From: Eggerthellaceae bacterium
GTDB taxonomy: Bacteria > Actinomycetota > Coriobacteriia > Coriobacteriales > Eggerthellaceae
Direction of reading: 5' to 3'
Assembly: GCA_910575165.1 (NCBI GenBank)
Contig: CAJTDS010000002.1
Location: forward strand, 186,001 to 250,000
Length of the DNA: 64,000 nucleotides
Positions 8,919-17,318 of the stretch are shown here, in pieces. Position 1 is the first letter of the stretch, and each line of letters opens with the position of its first letter. The position numbers and the translations under genes are program-made. The notes under the pieces were generated by a model. The model was not told where the DNA came from. It saw only the letters and a list, made by a program, of their open reading frames with translations, and ran no database searches.

Positions 8919-10247
8919 TTAGGCCTCCTTCCGAAGCAGATGGCGGTCGGGCAGTACGCCCACCTCGTGGCGAAGAGGGGCGTTGCGGGGCTCGTTGACC
9001 TGGCCCGCCGCCGTAGCCTTGGCCTTTGCGACGGAATCAAGCTGCACGACGAAGGGCTCTCCGCCGCCCACGGCCCGCATGCGCTCGGCGTCGGGGCACA
9101 CCACCTCGATGGCCGCCTGCTCGCTGGCCAGGTACACCATGCTGCCCTTCTCCGCCGCCATGAGCGCCCGCAGCTTCAGCCGGTCGTTGAGGGCAAGCAG
9201 CCCCTCCTCGGACCCGACGATGATGGAGAACGGCCCGTTGACGAGCGCGCTTCCGTAGGTAGCGCGCAGGGCGGTCTCGAAGGCGGCGTCGCGCGGGTCC
9301 ATGGCGTCGATGGCCTCCCACGACGGCGCGGTCATGATGTGGGCCGCCAGCTCCTGGGAAAGCCCGTGGCGGCGGGCCAGCAGGTCTACAAGGTAGGTGA
9401 TGACCTCGGTGTCGGTCTGCAGGGTGCAGTCGTAGCCGAACTGCTCCACGTAGCGGCGGTTCGCGTCGTAGCTGGATATCTCGCCGTTGTGGACCACCGA
9501 CCAGTTCAGCAGCGTGAACGGATGGGCGCCGCCCCACCAGCCAGGGGTGTTGGTGGGGAAGCGGCCGTGGGCGGTCCAGGCCCAGCCCGCATAGTCGGTG
9601 ATGCGGTAGAACTCGCCGATGTCCTCCGGGTAGCCCACTCCCTTGAACACGCCCATGTTCTTGCCCGACGACGCCACGAAGGCCCCGTCGATGGCGCTGT
9701 TGATGTGGAAGACGTGCTCCATGGCGTACTCGGCCTCGTCAAGCCCGCTGGCCGCCAGGCGCATGGGGTGGGGTGCTGCGAAGTAGCGCCAGATGTCCGG
9801 CGGGTTCTTGATGGATGCCACCGGCTGGGTGGGGATGCGCTCCTGCTTCTCGCTCATGAAGAAGGTGTCCAGGTAGGCTTCCGTTTCGCGGCGGGCCTGG
9901 TCGTGCTCGTACATGATGTGGAAGGCGTAGAGGCTTGCGTACTCCGGGTAGATGCCGTAGGCGGCGAAACCCCCGCCCAGACCGTTGGAGCGATCGTGCA
10001 TGAGCGCGATAGACCTCAGAATGTCGCTGCCGTCGTGGCGTTTGCCGCTTCGGTCCATGATGGCGGCGATAGCGCAACCGGAGGGGATGCGCACGTCCCC
10101 CTCGCGAGGTGCGCGCGGGTGTTGCCCGGTGTTTCGGCGCGACGCGATGTGGGGCCGGGAGCTTGCTCCTCGGTGCGCGCATGCGTGGCCGGGCGTGCGA
10201 TTCGGGATGCCCCCGGTGTTGCTCGGCGATGGGTCGGGATGGTTCAT
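8919..10247 (-). CDS. glutamate synthase, glutamine amidotransferase (gltB1-type) subunit
   Basis: 442 residues from ATG 10247 (MNHPDPSPS), which has AGAGGA upstream; a 25-residue longer frame has no ribosome site. The class II glutaminase domain starts at IPSGCAIAAIMDR; Cys58 is the likely N-terminal nucleophile after removal of a ~57-residue Arg/Pro-rich leader. Conserved glutaminase features include HGRFPTNTPGWWGGAHPF (~residues 235-252) and VVHNGEISSYDANR (~258-271). It releases ammonia from glutamine for the FMN subunit encoded next. The leader is longer than needed; the processing site before Cys58 is inferred from the family. Confidence 0.9.
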   Translation of the reverse strand: MNHPDPSPSNTGGIPNRTPGHACAHRGASSRPHIASRRNTGQHPRAPREGDVRIPSGCAIAAIMDRSGKRHDGSDILRSIALMHDRSNGLGGGFAAYGIYPEYASLYAFHIMYEHDQARRETEAYLDTFFMSEKQERIPTQPVASIKNPPDIWRYFAAPHPMRLAASGLDEAEYAMEHVFHINSAIDGAFVASSGKNMGVFKGVGYPEDIGEFYRITDYAGWAWTAHGRFPTNTPGWWGGAHPFTLLNWSVVHNGEISSYDANRRYVEQFGYDCTLQTDTEVITYLVDLLARRHGLSQELAAHIMTAPSWEAIDAMDPRDAAFETALRATYGSALVNGPFSIIVGSEEGLLALNDRLKLRALMAAEKGSMVYLASEQAAIEVVCPDAERMRAVGGGEPFVVQLDSVAKAKATAAGQVNEPRNAPLRHEVGVLPDRHLLRKEA

Positions 10248-10388
10248 GGCGGGTCCTCTGCTCGTGCTGGCACATTGAAGCTTGCGAGCTTGCACAAACT
10301 CAACCCTAAGATAGCCCGTCAATGTTTCGCACGACGCACGGGCGTGTTTCCGCCGCGTTTCGCAGGGGCTGCCCCGGCGCGCAAGGCT

Positions 10389-10835
10389 TTACAGCTGGTC
10401 GGTGTCGAGCACGATGGTGAAGGGTCCGTCGTTGACCAGGGCCACGTCCATGTAGGCGCCGAAGCAGCCGGTCTGTACCACGGGCACGTCCGCGCGGGCC
10501 CGGTTGGCGAACCATTCGTACAGGCGGTTGGCTTCGTCGGGGGCGCCGGCGTCGGTGAAGGAGGGGCGGTTGCCCTTCTTGCAGGAGGCGTACAGCGTGA
10601 ACTGCGACACCACCAGCAGCTGACCGCCCACGTCGGCCAAGGACAGGTTCGTCTTGCCCGCCTCGTCCTCGAAGATGCGCAGGCGGGCAAGCTTCGACCA
10701 GAGCTTCTCGGCGGTCTGCTCGCTGTCGTCGTGACCTACCCCTAGCAGCACCAGCAGTCCTTGGCCGATGGCGCCCACCACCTGGCCGTCGACAGTCACC
10801 GAAGCCTCCGAAACCCGCTGAATCACCGCTCGCAT
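10389..10835 (-). CDS. dtd: D-aminoacyl-tRNA deacylase
   Basis: 148 residues from ATG 10835 ([13 protein letters not shown]), with GAGGAAGGA upstream; the 50 residues of extra open frame are Arg/Gly-rich without a ribosome site. It matches Dtd over its whole length, with the two signature stretches [20 protein letters not shown] (~residues 75-94) and [11 protein letters not shown] (~135-145, the Gly-cisPro side). The enzyme hydrolyses D-amino acids, and glycine mischarged on tRNA-Ala, from tRNA, protecting protein synthesis. It stands alone, downstream of no clear operon. Confidence 0.95.
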   Translation of the reverse strand: MRAVIQRVSEASVTVDGQVVGAIGQGLLVLLGVGHDDSEQTAEKLWSKLARLRIFEDEAGKTNLSLADVGGQLLVVSQFTLYASCKKGNRPSFTDAGAPDEANRLYEWFANRARADVPVVQTGCFGAYMDVALVNDGPFTIVLDTDQL

Positions 10836-11373
10836 AATCGCATCCTTCCTCGTAAGGCCACGTCGCCCGCATTCCCAGGCCACCCACCGGCTTTCGGGCC
10901 GTCCATCAGCTTGCAGGTTGCCCTCGTTCCCAGGCTCGCCTGCGCCCCGCCGCGTCGTTCGCATCCCCGGAGCTGCCACGGCCACGCCGCCTGCATCTCT
11001 AGGGCCGTCCGCGCCCCGTCGCGTCGTTCGCGTCCCATCGCGTCGTCCGCGTCCCTCGCCCGCTCCGAGCGCGCGTAGCCCTCGTTTGGTTTCCCCGGAA
11101 CGCCTGCGTCCCCCGGCCGGCGGAGTCGCTCGTTCGTATCTTCAGCCGCTTCCACCTTCTGTCAATCGGCTGCTCCGATGCAATTATGGCTGAAAACTCC
11201 GCTTTTGCATGCGACCGGAGCCTGTCGCCTATGCAAAACCGGAATAATAAGCCAAAAGGGCATGTAAAACCGCTTTTTTCAGCCATGCCGAATGTAAAGC
11301 CGGAGATTTCAGCCATTTTTTGCCGCCGCCAGTGCCTTCGCGCGCCGCCTGTACCCACTCTCGCTGCTGGCTC
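10836..11373. other. intergenic region between dtd and the ArsB/NhaD transporter
   Basis: 538 bases. The left half has two copies, 69 nt apart, of a ~26-nt stretch starting GCGCCCCG (10942 and 11011). The right half (11186-11316) holds the four-unit AT-richer repeat cluster. Both flanking genes are on the minus strand, so the promoter of dtd should lie here, but I cannot place it. Confidence 0.6.
11186..11316. repeat. cluster of four 27-nt repeat units, one opposite in orientation
   Basis: Units at 11186-11212 (forward), 11227-11254, 11260-11286 and 11290-11316 (all reverse). Read in the same sense each begins with ATGGCTGAAA (TGGCTTATTA in the second) and ends with TTTTGCAT or TTTACAT, with CTCCG or TTCCGG in the middle. 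The steps between the last three units are about 33 and 30 nt. The cluster is noticeably more AT-rich than its surroundings and lies between genes. Confidence 0.8.
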
Positions 11374-12648
11374 CTAGGCGGGCGGGAAGCGCAGGACCAG
11401 GTAGGCGCCGGCAATCAGTACGGTGAGCAGCATGAGGGGAAAGCCGCGCTTGAGGTAAGCGGTGAAGGTGAGCTCGTGGCCGTTCTTGCGCGAGATATCG
11501 GAGAGCACCACGTTGGCGCTGGCGCCGATGATGGTGCCGTTGCCGCCCAGGCAGGCGCCCAGCGACACGGCCCACCACAGCGGCGTGACGTCCATGCCGT
11601 CGGCCTGCATGACCAGCAGGATGGGGATCATCGTGGCCACGAAGGGGATGTTGTCCAGGAAGCTGGATACGATGGCCGATCCGAACAGTAGCACCAGCAT
11701 GGTGACGAACACGTTGCCGCCCGTGGCGTTCACCAGGGTGTTCGCCAGCATGGCGATGACGCCGGTCTCGGCCATGGCCCCCACCACCACGAACAGCCCC
11801 GCAAAGAACGTGAGTGTGGTCCACTCCACGCCGGCCAGCGCATTGTCGATGTTGGCACGGGAGAGCACCAAGATAAGTGTAGCGGCAGCCAGGGCGATCA
11901 CGCACGATTCCACGCCCAGCACGCCGTGCAGCATGAACCCTGCCACCACCAGCGCGATCATGACCACGCTCAGGCGCATGAGCGAGCGGCTCTTGATGTA
12001 GGAGCGTTCGTCGAGGGCCATTACGCTTTGGCGGTGCGCCTGGTCGGCGGGCATCTTCCGGCCGTACATCAGGTAGAACACGCCCAGCAGCACCACCAAG
12101 ATTACCAGAACTGCGGGCGTGTCCACCGCCACGAAATCCAAGAACGAGAAGCTTGCGGCCGAGCCGATCATGATGTTGGGCGGGTCGCCGATGAGGGTGG
12201 CCGTGCCCCCGATGTTCGAGGCCATAATCTCGGTGAAGAAGAACGGCACTGGGTCTACGTCCAGCATGCGGCAGACGGTGATGGTCATGGGCCCCACCAG
12301 AAGCACCGTGGTCACGTTGTCCAGGAAGGCGGAAAGGCCTGCGGTCAGCAGCACGAACAGCAGCATGATGCGCCACGGGTCGCCTTTGGCCAGACGAGCG
12401 CACTTCACTGCCAGGTACTCGAACAGCCCCGACAGCTTCACCACCGACACGAACAGCATCATGCCGAACAGCACGCCCAGGGTGTTGAAGTCTACATGGG
12501 TCATGGCGGCATTAAGGGGCATCACTCCCAGCGCCAGCACCAGCACCGCCCCCAGGATGGCGGCCAGGGATCGGTGCATCTTCTCGGTCACCACGGCAAG
12601 CATCACCGCTGCGAAGATGCAGATAGACAGGATCTGGGGGGCGGTCAT
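11374..12648 (-). CDS. ArsB/NhaD-superfamily ion transporter
   Basis: 424 residues, almost entirely hydrophobic with about 11-12 predicted membrane helices. Family marks are FLDNVTTVLLVGPMTI (~residues 110-125) and NIGGTATLIGDPPNIMIG (~146-163) in the first half, with a matching FLDNIPFVATMIPI in the second, showing the inverted duplication of the ion transporter superfamily. Members move Na+, anions or arsenite by proton exchange. No arsR, arsA or arsC neighbours are present, so an arsenite role is not supported by context. Confidence 0.88.
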   Translation of the reverse strand: MTAPQILSICIFAAVMLAVVTEKMHRSLAAILGAVLVLALGVMPLNAAMTHVDFNTLGVLFGMMLFVSVVKLSGLFEYLAVKCARLAKGDPWRIMLLFVLLTAGLSAFLDNVTTVLLVGPMTITVCRMLDVDPVPFFFTEIMASNIGGTATLIGDPPNIMIGSAASFSFLDFVAVDTPAVLVILVVLLGVFYLMYGRKMPADQAHRQSVMALDERSYIKSRSLMRLSVVMIALVVAGFMLHGVLGVESCVIALAAATLILVLSRANIDNALAGVEWTTLTFFAGLFVVVGAMAETGVIAMLANTLVNATGGNVFVTMLVLLFGSAIVSSFLDNIPFVATMIPILLVMQADGMDVTPLWWAVSLGACLGGNGTIIGASANVVLSDISRKNGHELTFTAYLKRGFPLMLLTVLIAGAYLVLRFPPA

Positions 12649-12760
12649 GGCTTCCCACCGCCTTTCGTGCTCTTGCGCCGCCCGCGGCGGGCGGCATCGC
12701 GGTCTCCGTCGTTTCTTGGCCGACTCCGTGAAGCAGCTGCGAAGTGGCCCGATATTGTAC

Positions 12761-12766
12761 TAGAAT
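12761..12766 (+). promoter_or_regulatory. -10 box (TACTAGAATAGG) for the small ORF/trkH unit
   Basis: TAGAAT lies only 11 bases before the first ATG of the small ORF, so a transcript from it would be almost leaderless for that ATG. Confidence 0.4.
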
Positions 12767-12777
12767 AGGCGCAGCCT

Positions 12778-12951
12778 ATGGCAGTTGGTGCATACAATGG
12801 CGTAAAAGATGAGGTCATGCGGAATAAATTGGACATCCGTCAACGGATTGCAACCCCCCTGCACGGTTTGGGGGTAGTGCTGCTGTCCATCATCTGCTTG
12901 CTGCTGCTTCTGTGGGCGCTCATCATCGTGGTACGCGTGGTTCTCGGGTAG
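12778..12951 (+). CDS. small single-helix membrane protein upstream of trkH
   Basis: 57 residues (MAVGAYNGVKDEV...), or 44 from the internal ATG at 12817 (MRNKLDIRQRIATPLHG). One strongly hydrophobic helix near the C-terminus (VVLLSIICLLLLLWALIIVV) follows a short basic head, and the frame stops nine bases before the trkH ATG. No good ribosome site precedes either ATG; a GAGGT touches the internal one too closely. The composition (charged head, Leu/Ile/Val helix) is protein-like and unlike the shadow frames. It may be a small partner of the TrkH channel, which is a guess from position. Confidence 0.55.
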   Translation: MAVGAYNGVKDEVMRNKLDIRQRIATPLHGLGVVLLSIICLLLLLWALIIVVRVVLG

Positions 12952-12960
12952 CGGGCGGCT

Positions 12961-14478
12961 ATGTGGCAGCGCTTCACGCTCTACGATCTGCGGGTTATCG
13001 GCCATTACCTGGGCGTTTTGGTGCTTTTCTCGTCTCTGGCGCTGCTGGTGCCCTTCATCACCGGCGTTCTGTGCGGCGAATGGGTGCCTGCTAGCCACTA
13101 CCTGCTCACTATCGGCATCTCGCTGTGCCTGGGCTCGCTGCTGCGCTTCCTGTGCATCGACCCGGCGGGGCTCAACCGCCAGCAGGCCATGGTGGTCACC
13201 GGCTTCGCCTGGATCGTGCTCGCCTTCGTGGCCAGCATCCCGCTGTACCTGTCCGGCCAGTACGTAAGCTACCTCGACGCGCTGTTCGACGGCGTTTCCG
13301 GCATCACCACCACCGGCGCCAGCATCATCACCGACCTTGACCACCTATCCAATGCCGACAACATGTGGCGCTTCATGATGCACCTGGTGGGAGGCTTGGG
13401 ACTGATCGTGGTGGCGCTGTCCTTCGGTCTGTTCGGGAAGCGCTCGGGAGCCAGCCTGTACATGTCCGAAGGCCGCAGCGAGCACATCGTGCCCAACATC
13501 GTGCAGACCACCCAGTTCATCGCGAAGCTGTCCGTGGGCATCATCTTCGTGGCCACCTTCGTGCTCACGTTGCTGTGCCTGTTCGCCGGCATGGAACTGC
13601 CGCGCGCCGGGCTGCAGTCGCTGTGGCTAGCCATCTCCGGCTTTATGACCGGCGGTTTCACCCCTATGAGCACGAGCGTCCTGTACTACCATTCGTTCGC
13701 TATCGAGGCTGTGCTCATGGTGCTCATGATCGGCGGCTCGGTGAACTTCGTGCTGTACGCCGAGATCTGGCGCGGGCGGCTGGATTCGTTCTTCCGGGAT
13801 ATTGAGATTCGCACCATGCTCATCTGGCTTGCCATCATGACTATCGTGTTCGCGGCGTCGCTGACGGCCACCGCCGAGTTCGACAGCCTGCCCGCCATGA
13901 TGCGACGCGGCCTGTTCATGCTTATTTCCGCGTTCTCCACCACGGGGTTTCAGAACATCACGTCGAACCAGTTGGTGACGGCGTTTTCGTCGGGCGCCTT
14001 CCTGGTGGTGGCGCTGCTCATGGCCGTTGGCGGCAGCGCTGGGTCCACCACCGGCGGCATCAAGTTCGCGCGTATCGGGTTCATTTTCAAGTCCATCGCG
14101 GCCACTATCAAGGAGAATATTGCGCCGGATTCGGCCCGCGTGGTGGTGGATTACAATCATGTGGGCCGGCGCGTGCTCACGCCCGAGACCGTGAAGGCCG
14201 CCACCACCATCTTCGTGCTGTACGTGGTCACCTACCTGATCGGGGCCGTGGTGGGCATCGCGCACGGCTACGACGCCATTCAGTCCATCTTCGAATCGGT
14301 TGCCATGGCCAGCAACGGTGGCCTGTCCGCTGGGCTTACGGCTCCGGGTATGCCGCCTACCTTGGAGGTGTTCTACATCTTCGAGATGTGGGCAGGCCGT
14401 CTGGAATTCGTGACGTTTCTGGCCCTGATCGTGCAGATCGCGGTGTCGCTTGATCCGCGGCGCTGGAGGAGGCGCTGA
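12961..14478 (+). CDS. trkH: TrkH-family potassium uptake channel subunit
   Basis: 505 residues, about ten membrane helices. All four pore-loop filter segments are present: SGITTTGASI (~residues 113-122), SGFMTGGFTPMS (~222-233), FSTTGFQNI (~326-334) and ASNGGLSAG (~447-455). The conserved GGSAGSTTGGIKFARI follows the third loop. TrkH forms the K+-conducting dimer and needs a cytosolic TrkA-type regulator, which is not in this window. The start ATG 12961 lacks a strong ribosome site and may depend on coupling to the small ORF just upstream. Confidence 0.93.
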   Translation: MWQRFTLYDLRVIGHYLGVLVLFSSLALLVPFITGVLCGEWVPASHYLLTIGISLCLGSLLRFLCIDPAGLNRQQAMVVTGFAWIVLAFVASIPLYLSGQYVSYLDALFDGVSGITTTGASIITDLDHLSNADNMWRFMMHLVGGLGLIVVALSFGLFGKRSGASLYMSEGRSEHIVPNIVQTTQFIAKLSVGIIFVATFVLTLLCLFAGMELPRAGLQSLWLAISGFMTGGFTPMSTSVLYYHSFAIEAVLMVLMIGGSVNFVLYAEIWRGRLDSFFRDIEIRTMLIWLAIMTIVFAASLTATAEFDSLPAMMRRGLFMLISAFSTTGFQNITSNQLVTAFSSGAFLVVALLMAVGGSAGSTTGGIKFARIGFIFKSIAATIKENIAPDSARVVVDYNHVGRRVLTPETVKAATTIFVLYVVTYLIGAVVGIAHGYDAIQSIFESVAMASNGGLSAGLTAPGMPPTLEVFYIFEMWAGRLEFVTFLALIVQIAVSLDPRRWRRR

Positions 14479-15500
14479 TGGCTGCGCGATGCGACGGGAC
14501 GGGTTTGGCGCGGGCGGCTTGCGCGCCGCGGGCAGGCATCGGACGCGCGATACCGGCGTCGGGGCCGTGCGACGGTGCGCTGGCGGGTGCGCGGGATGGT
14601 GCGCTTGCGGGGCGTGCCGCCGCGCGTTTCGCTGCGGCGCTGGTGCTGGCCTGCTTGTTGGCATGCGCTGGCGGTCTCGCCCTTACGCATCCTGAGCCCG
14701 CGCTGGCCATCGCGCCGTCTGCCGCCGACGACCTGCCGCTTCGCGACGACGGCGCGGCGGCGGAGGGCGATGCCGGCGAGGAAAGCGGACAGGCTGAGGG
14801 CGCTGACGGCGCGGATGCGCCCGGCGACGGCGAACCCTCGCCCCAGGACGAGGACACCGAAGGCGCGGGTAACACGGGCGATGCGGCTGATGGCGCAGCC
14901 GAGGGAGCCGGTGGCGAAGCGGGCGGGGAGAGCACCCAGGGCGAGGGCGGCATTGAGGCGGACCCGGTCCAGAGCCCGTCGGCGGACATCCTGGAGCTCG
15001 ATCCCGAACTGGCCGAAGACAACCGCGTGAACCCCCAGCAGCTGCCGGACAGCTCGTTTATCTACGACACCTCCATCGCTGACCTGAGCACGGCCGACGC
15101 CTACATCGACGGCCAGACGGTGCAGGTGGTGGGCGAGGCCATCGGCGACAACCTGCGTGCTACCTTCGGCGGCCGCCAGCGCTGGATCACCCTTTCCTCC
15201 AGCGACGACTCCTCCACCATCGCGGTGATCATGAGCGCTGAATCCGCATCGCGCATCGACACCTTCGGGGCTTACAACGTGCGCGGCACCATCGTGCAGG
15301 TGCGCGGCATCTTCCATCTGGTGTGCGCCGAGCACGAGGGCGTGTCCGACCTGCATGCCGAAGTGGTGAACATCGTGGAGAAGGGCGTGCGCACCGAAGA
15401 CCCCTTCGCCCTGGAGAGCTTCCTGCCGGGCGCTGCAGCGGTGGCGGTAGGTCTGCTGATGATGGGCCTGTTCTACTTTCTTCGCGAAAGGCGGCGCTAG
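14478..15500 (+). CDS. membrane-anchored protein with OB-fold-like domain, function unknown
   Basis: 340 residues. The ATG shares one base with the trkH stop, and rsgA starts directly after its own stop, so it sits inside a tight unit. Parts in order: an Ala/Arg-rich head, a hydrophobic signal-like segment (~residues 55-70), a long acidic Ala/Glu/Gly linker (~78-170), a compact beta-rich domain (~190-300, including IDGQTVQVVGEAIGDNLR and YNVRGTIVQVRGIFHL) and a C-terminal helix ending in RERRR. The beta domain looks like an OB fold of the kind in bacterial stress/nucleic-acid proteins, but this is a judgement from pattern only. The final helix should anchor it with the domain outside. Confidence 0.7.
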   Translation: MAARCDGTGLARAACAPRAGIGRAIPASGPCDGALAGARDGALAGRAAARFAAALVLACLLACAGGLALTHPEPALAIAPSAADDLPLRDDGAAAEGDAGEESGQAEGADGADAPGDGEPSPQDEDTEGAGNTGDAADGAAEGAGGEAGGESTQGEGGIEADPVQSPSADILELDPELAEDNRVNPQQLPDSSFIYDTSIADLSTADAYIDGQTVQVVGEAIGDNLRATFGGRQRWITLSSSDDSSTIAVIMSAESASRIDTFGAYNVRGTIVQVRGIFHLVCAEHEGVSDLHAEVVNIVEKGVRTEDPFALESFLPGAAAVAVGLLMMGLFYFLRERRR

Positions 15501-16703
15501 ATGGGCAAGGCGCAGGAGGCCCAGGCGGCCGAGAAGCGCGCGGGACGGCAGGAGCCCAGGGTGGCGCAGGGGGAAGGTGCCGCCGATGGGCGCAAGACGT
15601 CCGGCTTGGTAGGCGAGGCGGCTTCGTTTGTGGCTGACGACGCTGTGCTGCCGGCGTCTTCCGAATGCGACGGTGCTGAAGAGGGCGAGCGCTTCGTGGG
15701 GCAGGTGATCAAGCTCGACCGCGGGTTTCCCCTGGTGCGCCTTCTGGGGGCGGGCGCCGACCGGGCGCCGTTGCGTTGCGAGCACGCCATTTCGCTGGTC
15801 AAGGGCAAGGACTACCGCGCCGTGGTGGGCGATTTCGTGGACGTGCTCGTTCCCTTCGGACACGACAAAGGCATCATTGAATCGGTGCGCCCGCGCACGC
15901 GCGCCTTCGTGCGCAAGGACCCCACCGAGCGGGCCATCCCCCAGGTACTGGCCGCGAACTTCGACCGGGTGATCGTGGCCCAGCCGCTTTCCGACGTGAA
16001 CGTGCGCCGGCTTGAGCGCGAGCTGGTGCTGGCCTACGAGACCGGCGCCGAAGTGACCGTAGTGCTGACCAAGGCCGACTTGGCCGAAAGCGAACGGCAG
16101 GTGCAGCAGGTGCGCCAGCGGGTGCAGCAGCTGGCGGGCCCCGACGTGCGCACGCTGGTGGTGTCGTCCCATGACCCCGAAAGCGTGCAGGCCGTGCGCG
16201 AGCTTGTGGGGGAGGGAAACACCGCCGTGCTGATCGGCAAGAGCGGGGTGGGCAAGTCGAGCCTGGTGAACATGCTGGTGGGCAGCAACATTCAGGAGAC
16301 CACCCCCGTGCGCGAAGACGGCAAGGGACGCCATACCACGGTAAGCCGCGAGATGGTGCGCGTGCCCGGCGGCGGCTACGTGGTGGACATGCCCGGCGTG
16401 CGGGGGCTAGGGCTGTGGAACGCCGACGAGGGCATCGGTGCTGCCTTCGCCGACGTGGAGGCCCTGGCCGAGCAGTGCCGGTTCCGCGACTGCAAGCACG
16501 AGAACGAACCCGGGTGCGCTGTGCACGCTGCCGTGGAATCCGGCGAGCTCTCGGCCGAGCGGTTCGCTTCCTACCAGGCGCTTCGCCAGGAAACCGCCGC
16601 CTTGGCCGATCGTCGCGAACAGGCGCGGCGCGCCCGCGGCGAAAAGGCGAGCGACAAGAAGACCAATGCCGCCGCCCGAACCAGTCGCAAGCGCCGCCGC
16701 TAA
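15501..16703 (+). CDS. rsgA: ribosome small-subunit-dependent GTPase A
   Basis: 400 residues, about 100 more than usual because of a ~65-residue charged N-terminal leader and a Lys/Arg-rich tail (SRKRRR). The GTPase motifs appear in the circularly permuted order typical of this family: TKADL (G4, ~residue 190), GKSGVGKSSL (G1/P-loop, ~248-257), DMPGVRGLGLW (G3, ~297-307). The zinc-binding end has Cys and His in CRFRDCKHENEPGCAVHAA. It helps 30S subunit maturation near the decoding site. The leader may be real or the true start may be a later one. Confidence 0.94.
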   Translation: MGKAQEAQAAEKRAGRQEPRVAQGEGAADGRKTSGLVGEAASFVADDAVLPASSECDGAEEGERFVGQVIKLDRGFPLVRLLGAGADRAPLRCEHAISLVKGKDYRAVVGDFVDVLVPFGHDKGIIESVRPRTRAFVRKDPTERAIPQVLAANFDRVIVAQPLSDVNVRRLERELVLAYETGAEVTVVLTKADLAESERQVQQVRQRVQQLAGPDVRTLVVSSHDPESVQAVRELVGEGNTAVLIGKSGVGKSSLVNMLVGSNIQETTPVREDGKGRHTTVSREMVRVPGGGYVVDMPGVRGLGLWNADEGIGAAFADVEALAEQCRFRDCKHENEPGCAVHAAVESGELSAERFASYQALRQETAALADRREQARRARGEKASDKKTNAAARTSRKRRR

Positions 16704-16780
16704 GGCCCTTGCTCCCTTAGGCCGCTGGTGGCGTGGCGGTTGGCTGATACTCCCTTAGGCCGCAGACGGCGGGTCGACAG

Positions 16781-16881
16781 GGCTTTCGCTTGTCCTCGCC
16801 TCGCGCTTTCTTCGCGGCTGCGAAACGATGCTGCTGCGGAATCGCTCAGGCCCCGCCGACCCGCCGCCTGCGGCGTGCGCG
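16781..16881. repeat. family D dispersed repeat, copy 1
   Basis: A stretch starting GGCTTTCGCTTGTCCTCGCC and running through GATGCTGCTGCGGAATCGCT to a Cys-like GCCGCCTGCGGCGTGCG end. A close relative starts at 16926 and another at 20466. Confidence 0.75.
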
Positions 16882-16925
16882 TCTCCTTGACACCTCGCTG
16901 CGGGAAGGCGAAATCGCGCATAATG

Positions 16926-17016
16926 GGCTCTTCGCCCTGCGCTTTCTTCGCGCCTTCAAAACAATGCTGCTGCGGAATCGCTCAAGCCCCGCCGCTCCGC
17001 CGCCTGCGGCGTGCGC
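16926..17016. repeat. family D dispersed repeat, copy 2
   Basis: Shares GCGCTTTCTTCGCG, AATGCTGCTGCGGAATCGCT and the end GCCGCCTGCGGCGTGCG with copy 1; the 5' part is diverged. Confidence 0.75.
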
Positions 17017-17061
17017 TCCCCAACACGCCCTCGGCACTCCTGGCGCACCCGGCATGGAGAG

Positions 17062-17117
17062 CCCGCAAAATCGGCAGCTTCGCTACCGAAAGCTGCCGAA
17101 GCTGTCGATTTTGCGGG
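17062..17117. repeat. 56-bp palindromic repeat, family A copy 2
   Basis: Arms at 17062-17082 and 17097-17117 (left CCCGCAAAATCGGCAGCTTC, right near reverse complement), 14-nt centre. Same size as the other four copies. Confidence 0.88.
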
Positions 17118-17318
17118 GTTCTCGCTTTCCGCGCGTCGGGGGAGCGCCACTGCTGCCACCCTTGCGGCTTCGTGCCCTTTGCCTGGCTTCCGGAGCAATT
17201 TGCGGAAAGGGGCTGCCTTTTCTTCCGGGATGGGGTATTATCCTGAAGCACATACCTTCCAAGCATGACGGGGGCGGCATACGAGGAAGATAAACGTTTC
17301 CTAGGGAAAGGGACTTTG

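Larger units (their letters stand above)
16704..17318. other. intergenic region with family D repeats and palindrome A2
   Basis: 615 bases. It holds two family D copies, palindrome A2 and a -10-like TATTAT at 17236-17241 that may serve the membrane protein at 17319. Open frames in both strands here are by-products of the repeats. Confidence 0.65.

Noticed and set aside
11374-12648. Arsenite efflux pump ArsB
   Set aside because: The fold fits the superfamily, but no ars neighbours are present; kept as a general ArsB/NhaD-type transporter.
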